Part shown: piece by piece, positions 58,303 to 64,000 of the stretch
How the letters are laid out: the number at the start of each line of letters is the position of its first letter
Position numbering within the stretch: position 1 is the stretch's first letter
DNA from: Trichobilharzia regenti
Taxonomy: Eukaryota; Platyhelminthes; Trematoda; Strigeidida; Schistosomatidae
NCBI GenBank assembly: GCA_944472135.2
Contig: OX235270.1
Coordinates: forward strand, 115,645,842-115,709,841
Reading direction: 5' to 3'
Length of the DNA stretch: 64,000 nt
Notes under the pieces: generated by a model
Told to the model about the DNA's origin: nothing
Database searches by the model: none
The model's input: only the letters and a program-made list of their open reading frames with translations
Made by a program: the position numbers and the translations under genes

Positions 58303-58446
58303 GTTTCTGACGATAGAAACAGATCTGGTTGATTCAAACAGTTGGTGAAAGTTTGGATAGTCGCCGTTCATTTCTCCTGGTGCTGGTTAAGTCCTCTTTG
58401 AACAAGCAATATCTGGAACTTTTTTGGAATTCGCTCAAGTTCAACA

Positions 58447-59952
58447 ATGCCTGGGTCAAAGAAGGGACAGAGTGTCTTGGATACAAACAGGAAAGTAAGT
58501 CATGGTGACTTGTCTGTTAATTGTAACGATGTGTCTGATGTTAAGCATGACATGGTTGATGTTTCTGTTTCGCCGTTCAGGGATAATAGGAACATCAACC
58601 TACCTAAATTTGAACCACGGTGTTTTGATGGAAACCCGGTTGATTATTTACAATTTGTAAAGGAGTTTGAGATCATGTTGAGTGGTTTTTTATTAAATGA
58701 TGAATTGAAGTTAATGTATTTGATGAGATATTGCACTGGAGATGCTTCAAGAGCTATACAGTGCTGTAAGTTTATGAAGCCGAAAGAGGGCTACTACGAG
58801 GCTATGAGCATAATACGTCAAAGGTTTGGAAGACCTCCGATGATTGCAGGGAAATTATTCGAGGCTGTTAAGGGTAATGGTGGTCAATTACAGGATGACT
58901 CCCAGGCACTCACTGAGTTTTTAGATAATTTGCTAATTTACAAGAATGGAATGATTTCGATGAATCGCATGAGTGACCTCAACTCGAGTTTTATACTAGA
59001 AGTAATAGCAAGACGTCTACCTACTCGACTGCAAAGGAAGTGGGTGAAGATAAGCTCCCGTATGGAGGATGAGGGTATCGAGCCAAAATTTGATGATATC
59101 CTGAAGCTAGTAAAAGATAGTGTCATTCAATCTATGAGCAAGTTCGCCAGTCTATTACATCTCACCCCTAGAATAGAGCAGTCTGAGATCAAAATGCAAT
59201 CATTGATGACGAGTAGGCCTCAGAGAGGTGGATATCGAGAAGGCTCCATGATGTATAGTAATGCATATAGACCTAGTGAGTGTAACAGGTTTCGTAGTAC
59301 ATCCTTAACAGATAAGTTACAAGATGCAAGACAAACACGGTTTTGTTTTACACGTGTGCAAGAGGTGCATACAGAAGTGAACTGTGAACCGGTGAGCAAG
59401 TTCAGTGATAAGCTAAATGTAAACTCCAGGTCTGACTCCGAATTGTGTGACGATAACGGTGTTGTGAAGAAGTCTGTAGTTGCAACTGGTAAGCCGTTGT
59501 TGAATAGAGTGTCACAGAATAGAGTTACTGCTTCAGAGTGGAGTTCTGACTCCACAAGTTTACAAAGTATAACTAGTCAGAGTGAAGATATAAAACCTTT
59601 TAGGATTTGCGAGGAGGAACCAAAATTGTCTACTTCTGTTATTAAAGAGTTTGAAAATGATGAACTTGACGGTAAATTGAATATTTGTGGTAATGATCAT
59701 GATAGTGCAGATTTGTCTTTGGTTGATCATGATGAGATGAGGGATATGCCTACTACCGCTAAGTTAAATAAAGGTTCTGTAGAACTTGAACGTGAAGTAG
59801 AAATAAATGCAGATTCAGTTGCAGAAGGCATGCATACTTGTGAGACTGTCAGTGTGATTGATCAGCATGTAGCCCACCTATCATCAGATGCCAGTGCTAA
59901 GCCTGAGCTGATAGTAAAAGACGGCAGTGGTGGTGGTCTTGCAGGTAGATAA
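58447..59952 (+). CDS. Pao-like Gag protein, intact, gag-only element
   Basis: 501 codons without interruption; ATG in MPGSKKGQ. Residues about 50-230 form the capsid-like DUF1759-type domain of BEL/Pao Gag: NLPKFEPRCFDGNPVDYLQF at 51-70, MLSGFLLNDELKLMYLMRYC at 77-96, EGYYEAMSIIRQRFGRPPMI at 115-134, then LEVIARRLPTRLQRKWVKIS and EPKFDDILKLVKDS. A degenerate zinc-knuckle remnant is suggested by Cys300, His308 and Cys313 (FCFTRVQEVHTEVNC). The first Cys of a CCHC is missing. The C-terminal third is Ser-rich and acidic. No protease, RT or integrase follows. The open frame suggests recent activity or constraint. It would coat the element RNA; pol would have to come from another element. Confidence 0.9.
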   Translation: MPGSKKGQSVLDTNRKVSHGDLSVNCNDVSDVKHDMVDVSVSPFRDNRNINLPKFEPRCFDGNPVDYLQFVKEFEIMLSGFLLNDELKLMYLMRYCTGDASRAIQCCKFMKPKEGYYEAMSIIRQRFGRPPMIAGKLFEAVKGNGGQLQDDSQALTEFLDNLLIYKNGMISMNRMSDLNSSFILEVIARRLPTRLQRKWVKISSRMEDEGIEPKFDDILKLVKDSVIQSMSKFASLLHLTPRIEQSEIKMQSLMTSRPQRGGYREGSMMYSNAYRPSECNRFRSTSLTDKLQDARQTRFCFTRVQEVHTEVNCEPVSKFSDKLNVNSRSDSELCDDNGVVKKSVVATGKPLLNRVSQNRVTASEWSSDSTSLQSITSQSEDIKPFRICEEEPKLSTSVIKEFENDELDGKLNICGNDHDSADLSLVDHDEMRDMPTTAKLNKGSVELEREVEINADSVAEGMHTCETVSVIDQHVAHLSSDASAKPELIVKDGSGGGLAGR

Positions 59953-61057
59953 CTTTCTGAAAGTCGAGCAACAACAGCTTTTGATCCACCGCTAACTTCA
60001 TCAACTGATATCAATCAGTCGTCGTTGGTGCTGTCATCCACAATGAAAAAGACGCCCATCAACTCAAGTATCTTGTCCAATGACTAAGCTAGTATCAGTT
60101 CGTTTGAAAGGACGAATAGCAATGGTCAGTTTAGTGAGGATAAGCCAAGTGTAAACGACAGAGTAATTGTTAAATTGACTTGCACGAATAAAGGCATTTC
60201 TAGTTTCAAGTTACTATTTGAATGCTATTATCTTTGGTGTAAATTACTCTGTTTCTAAGCTTGGTTGACCAGATACGTCGTATGTTTGTTCGTAATCTAT
60301 ATTCTACGATACAATGACATGAGCGAGTTGCCGTTCAGATTTGAAGATATAGCTGATAGAAGGAAATCAGCAAATGAACTCTGCGACGATTTTCCAACCT
60401 AGGGCGTCAACTTGAGAAGGGTTGTAGGCGTACTGCTGTAAGTCCTACAGTTCTTCAAAGGGTAGCGCATCAATGAGCAGTCCAATGTGCTCGGTGTGTG
60501 ATTTTGTACATATGTTCATATTGTATATACTGAATTGATATCATCTTTCATCTATCTGTTGGCAACTCTGTTTGTGTCCGGATATTCCACAACTTACAAT
60601 CGTCAACCTTTGATGGGTTGTAGGCGTACTGGTGTAAGTCCTGCGATTCTTCAAAGGAATTCCATCAAGATGTGATCCGCGAGTTTTTGTGTACAGTTTG
60701 TATATATGTGTGGTGTGTCATATCAATTAGTGTTTTTTGGATTCATTGTGTTTACTTGTTATTTTCGTATCTTGTTGTTATTGCGTAATTTTGTTAAAAT
60801 TTTCGTCGTGATTACTTCTGAAGTTGTTTCGAGTCTTCTACATCCATGAATGAATTGATTGATGTTAAGGACAGCAGATGGGTCGTATACGCCGGGGAGG
60901 CTAGGCTATTGCTGAGAATGAAATGCACACGGAGATAATTGTTAGCTGCAGTCCCACACGCCGGGGAGAAAGAGTGTAAACGACTGAGGCTCGCATATGT
61001 CACCGCTACTAGAACTGAGGCAGAATGAGTGACAAGCGATTTCAGTGGTAATTGGTA
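59953..61057 (+). mobile_element. 3' region of the gag-only element (left arm, outside gag)
   Basis: Continues the element past gag to the breakpoint. It contains a 60-codon-scale open stretch after the stop (TMKKTPINSSILSND, then a TAA at about 60,086-60,088), two copies of a 196-bp repeat unit (beginning 60,405 and 60,601), and two polypurine-like motifs CGCCGGGGAG (near 60,891 and 60,959). The same motif type stands directly before the 3' LTR of the inverted copy. No pol motif is present. Confidence 0.85.
60405..60796 (+). repeat. 196-bp tandem repeat, two diverged units
   Basis: Unit 1 starts 60,405 and unit 2 starts 60,601. Both begin CGTCAAC, then GGGTTGTAGGCGTACTG, and share GTAAGTCCT and TCTTCAAAGG. 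The units diverge after about 60 bp. The second unit's end is approximate. The inverted copy is at 62,821-63,212. Confidence 0.8.
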
Positions 61058-61310
61058 ATAATAATAATATATATTCTCATTTTTTACATGAGGGACGCCA
61101 GTTTGCAGGCATCGTTAATTCGATAATTTACACATATTATTAATAAGCATATATAGTAAAGATAATATAATAAAGTGCATTTTTTCCCTAGCTATGTAGG
61201 GTACACCAATTGTATAGGCATGCATAAATATCGTTTTAATAATAATAATAATATATTCCTTCCTGTTTATGCAGGAACATACCTATTGTACAGGCATGGA
61301 TAAGTTATTA
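61058..61310 (+). repeat. Three diverged repeat units with AATAAT starts
   Basis: Units start near 61,057, 61,170 and 61,242. Each has an AATAATATATTCTT-like start, then a stretch with TATG-AGGG and ATTGTACAGGCATG-like end (last unit best preserved). The arm breakpoint falls at the first unit's simple-repeat start. Confidence 0.65.
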
Positions 61311-61895
61311 TATAAATTACACATAATTTGATGTATAATGGACTTACAGTTTGGTTGTTCTTTCTGACATTAGAGTCAGTCGGAACAGTCTGCTATAAAG
61401 TCTGTTTGTGTAGCACATAAAGAGATATAGAAATATTGTCTTCGCATTAACAAAAAACCCAGACATCACATGAATGTAATACAGATATATGGGAAAAATA
61501 AAGCTTGAAGTCAATTCTCTTATATAACTTTGATGTGAACAGCACCCTTGGCTTAAAGATTATTGATGTATTATGTTGAGATCAGTGATATATTTATTCC
61601 ATTTTTCAGCAGTCTTATCGTAGTTTCATAACAGGAAAGAAATTCGATCGTGGAGGCGAAAATTAGATAAGTTCATGTTAAGTTGTTTTACTGCATCAAA
61701 TGGTGCCGAGGTCGATTCCAGAGTTCCCCATTTGCGCCATTTGTGTCTGCATGGCGGACTGTACTCGTAAGTTGAGTAAAATGTTGAAAACCAGTTGCTT
61801 CTTTATTTCAGATCATGAATACTCATTTACATCGTGTCCGCCAGCTTCTTTAAATGGTACAATTGGATCGTTCCTGGAATTTGAGTGATTATGGG
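61311..61895. other. Unassigned sequence between the arms
   Basis: AT-rich sequence not present elsewhere in the window. A 62-codon plus-strand frame (61,700-61,888) has no recognised relation. It is the flank downstream of the minus-strand element's 3' LTR. Its last five bases, ATGGG, would be the target duplication of that element. Confidence 0.45.
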
Positions 61896-62253
61896 TGTCA
61901 ATCACGTCTCATAAACCGTTAATGCCCAGCTCTCGCTACGCTCGGGCCCACGCTGTTCTTCGAAGATTTCAGAAACGCTTAGTTATGACGGACGAAAACA
62001 CCAAAACACCGATCTGCCGCTTGATATTTCTTTATTGTTACACCAACATATAAAAAGAATAAGTGAACTAAGGTCTGTGAACAAATATTACAATAATAAA
62101 TCATTGTATTACTTCTGACGATGTTTTACTCTTCTTTCTGAACAGCGACCGATGAGACGATGACTGTCGTATTGATGCCTCCGCGAAAATTGGGGAAGTT
62201 GATTTTGAGCAAACAACCATGAATTGATCGTTCAATCTTCAACTCCATTGACA
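61896..62253 (-). mobile_element. 3' LTR of the opposite-facing gag element copy
   Basis: 358 bp, the same length as the 57,945 LTR and nearly its exact reverse complement. On the minus strand, the CCGGGGAG tract sits directly before it (62,254-62,262), as a polypurine tract should. This marks it as a 3' LTR. ATGGG follows at 61,891-61,895. Confidence 0.93.
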
Positions 62254-62559
62254 CTCCCCGGCAAAAAAGGGATCCAACGCTTTTTTCCTTCACGACCAAT
62301 GCACGTTGACTTGGATGCCATTGCGAGAACCTGGGTCACACGGACAGAGCTGAAATGGGAAACAAACAGAAAAGCCAACACACCACAAGCATACCCACAG
62401 CACAATCTCACACATCAATGACGACCTGCGCGTCCAGACAGAGACCTCCTCTTGACATCTTGCAACACAAACGCCATTTGCTAGAATGACTCTTGCAGAA
62501 TGCAACGTGACCATAGCACCAACTCATGATACTCTACGCACATCGTCTTATCTACTCAC
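62254..62559 (-). mobile_element. 3' internal end of the gag element, with polypurine tract
   Basis: Present only in the opposite-facing copy. It joins the right arm to the 3' LTR and so supplies the end missing from the left copy. The stretch includes AAAAAAGCGTTGGATCCC and ends GCCGGGGAG on the minus strand. No coding motif is seen. Confidence 0.8.
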
Positions 62560-64000
62560 TACCAATTACCACTGAAATCGCTTGTCACTCATTCTGCCTC
62601 AGTTCTAGTAGCGGTGACATATGCGAGCCTCAGTCGTTTACACTCTTTCTCCCCGGCGTGTGGGACTGCAGCTAACAATTATCTCCGTGTGCATTTCATT
62701 CTCAGCAATAGCCTAGCCTCCCCGGCGTATACGACCCATCTGCTGTCCTTAACATCAATCAATTCATTCATGGATGTAGAAGACTCGAAACAACTTCAGA
62801 AGTAATCACGACGAAAATTTTAACAAAATTACGCAATAACAACAAGATACGAAAATAACAAGTAAACACAATGAATCCAAAAAACACTAATTGATATGAC
62901 ACACCACACATATATACAAACTGTACACAAAAACTCGCGGATCACATCTTGATGGAATTCCTTTGAAGAATCGCAGGACTTACACCAGTACGCCTACAAC
63001 CCATCAAAGGTTGACGATTGTAAGTTGTGGAATATCCGGACACAAACAGAGTTGCCAACAGATAGATGAAAGATGATATCAATTCAGTATATACAATATG
63101 AACATATGTACAAAATCACACACCGAGCACATTGGACTGCTCATTGATGCGCTACCCTTTGAAGAACTGTAGGACTTACAGCAGTACGCCTACAACCCTT
63201 CTCAAGTTGACGCCCTAGGTTGGAAAATCGTCGCAGAGTTCATTTGCTGATTTCCTTCTATCAGCTATATCTTCAAATCTGAACGGCAACTCGCTCATGT
63301 CATTGTATCGTAGAATATAGATTACGAACAAACATACGACGTATCTGGTCAACCAAGCTTAGAAACAGAGTAATTTACACCAAAGATAATAGCATTCAAA
63401 TAGTAACTTGAAACTAGAAATGCCTTTATTCGTGCAAGTCAATTTAACAATTACTCTGTCGTTTACACTTGGCTTATCCTCACTAAACTGACCATTGCTA
63501 TTCGTCCTTTCAAACGAACTGATACTAGCATAGTCATTGGACAAGATACTTGAGTTGATGGGCGTCTTTTTCATTGTGGATGACAGCACCAACGACGACT
63601 GATTGATATCAGTTGATGAAGTTAGCGGTGGATCAAAAGCTGTTGTTGCTCGACTTTCAGAAAGTTATCTACCTGCAAGACCACCACCACTGCCGTCTTT
63701 TACTATCAGCTCAGGCTTAGCACTGGCATCTGATGATAGGTGGGCTACATGCTGATCAATCACACTGACAGTCTCACAAGTATGCATGCCTTCTGCAACT
63801 GAATCTGCATTTATTTCTACTTCACGTTCAAGTTCTACAGAACCTTTATTTAACTTAGCGGTAGTAGGCATATCCCTCATCTCATCATGATCAACCAAAG
63901 ACAAATCTGCACTATCATGATCATTACCACAAATATTCAATTTACCGTCAAGTTCATCATTTTCAAACTCTTTAATAACAGAAGTAGACAATTTTGGTTC
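62560..64000 (-). repeat. Right arm of the large inverted duplication
   Basis: Reverse complement of 59,617-61,057. The arm runs off the window, so its true length is unknown. The minus-strand copy has TAT where the left copy has TAA at the site described, opening a 77-codon frame (63,359-63,592). Confidence 0.95.
63665..64000 (-). CDS. Pao-like Gag, C-terminal part (opposite-facing copy)
   Basis: Continuous with a frame that enters from outside the window and ends at 63,665. The residues are identical to the last 111 or so of the intact gag (EFENDELDGKLNICGN, VDHDEMRDMPTTAKLN, KPELIVKDGSGGGLAGR). The rest of the protein and the 5' LTR should lie beyond 64,000. Confidence 0.88.
   Translation of the reverse strand, partial: EPKLSTSVIKEFENDELDGKLNICGNDHDSADLSLVDHDEMRDMPTTAKLNKGSVELEREVEINADSVAEGMHTCETVSVIDQHVAHLSSDASAKPELIVKDGSGGGLAGR

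Larger units (their letters stand above)
59617..61057 (+). repeat. Left arm of a large inverted duplication
   Basis: 1,441 bp with an exact, indel-free reverse-complement partner at 62,560-64,000 (the window end). The coordinates of matching bases always sum to 123,617. The only difference I found is A at 60,087 against T on the same strand for the partner (63,530). The arm begins in the gag C-terminus and ends at an AATAATAAT tract. Confidence 0.95.

Noticed and set aside
60405..60796. CRISPR-like direct repeats
   Set aside because: Only two diverged units with a 196-bp period in a eukaryotic retroelement; no array structure.
61700..61888. 62-codon frame with several Cys, possible zinc finger
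   Set aside because: Cys spacing fits no known pattern and no homologous stretch was found.
62224..62421. 65-codon plus-strand frame next to the LTR
   Set aside because: Antisense to the element's 3' end and polypurine tract, with no motif.
60812..62805. Two identical 63-codon frames on opposite strands (60,812-61,003 minus; 62,614-62,805 plus) that look like a conserved small gene
   Set aside because: They are the same antisense stretch of the inverted arms, so identity follows from the duplication and not from conservation of a gene.

Overview
The window looks like repeat-dense nuclear DNA of a blood fluke (Schistosoma or a close relative). The base composition is AT-rich. There is a hammerhead-ribozyme repeat of the schistosome Sm-alpha type. 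The same retroelement classes known from schistosomes recur: RTE and CR1 LINEs, Penelope-like elements, Ty3/Gypsy and BEL/Pao-like LTR elements, and tRNA-derived SINEs. The species cannot be fixed from sequence alone. No convincing host protein-coding gene is visible. Nearly every long reading frame belongs to a mobile element, most of them broken and many nested.

Left part (0-15.7 kb): a stack of RTE-clade LINE copies. A plus-strand copy (about 0.84-3.11 kb) carries a 181-bp nested tail fragment with a 13-bp target-site duplication (TSD). A minus-strand copy of a second RTE family (3.34-7.0 kb) is split by a 5'-truncated RTE copy (4,253-5,383) flanked by a 12-bp TSD. A degraded Penelope-like element (PLE) follows at 9.04-10.0 kb, then an RTE 3' fragment at 11.0 kb, a SINE at 12.0 kb, and a third RTE copy (12.1-15.7 kb) interrupted by a PLE with 197-bp inverted ends.

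Middle (15.7-39.4 kb): AT-rich DNA without recognisable genes. It holds two large PLE-type palindromes (20.8 and 21.3 kb), two SINEs, a solo LTR with a 5-bp TSD (28,985-29,352), a degenerate ribozyme-like motif (30.4 kb), (TA)n tracts, and a PLE reverse-transcriptase remnant whose end is duplicated in inverted orientation (36.35-37.44 kb).

Right part (39.4-64 kb): an RTE copy (39.7-45.4 kb, minus) is split by a rearranged hammerhead-ribozyme repeat (41.09-41.61 kb) and by a 2.45-kb DNA transposon with 21-bp inverted ends (41,926-44,378). That transposon contains a tRNA-Trp-like pseudogene. Two defective Ty3/Gypsy copies follow (45.4-47.46 kb plus; 54.9-57.94 kb minus). Each is entered by an LTR element that encodes only a Pao-like Gag. 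A CR1-type LINE (about 49.36-53.9 kb) sits in the first of these gag elements. The last 4.4 kb is a near-perfect inverted duplication of the second gag element (59,617-61,057 against 62,560-64,000), with an opposite-facing LTR between the arms.

The most notable items are: the ribozyme repeat with a compensated stem; the apparently gag-only LTR family with its polypurine-like motif and palindromic duplication; the PLE hairpin family; the TIR element; and the two Gypsy copies that share nonsense codons.
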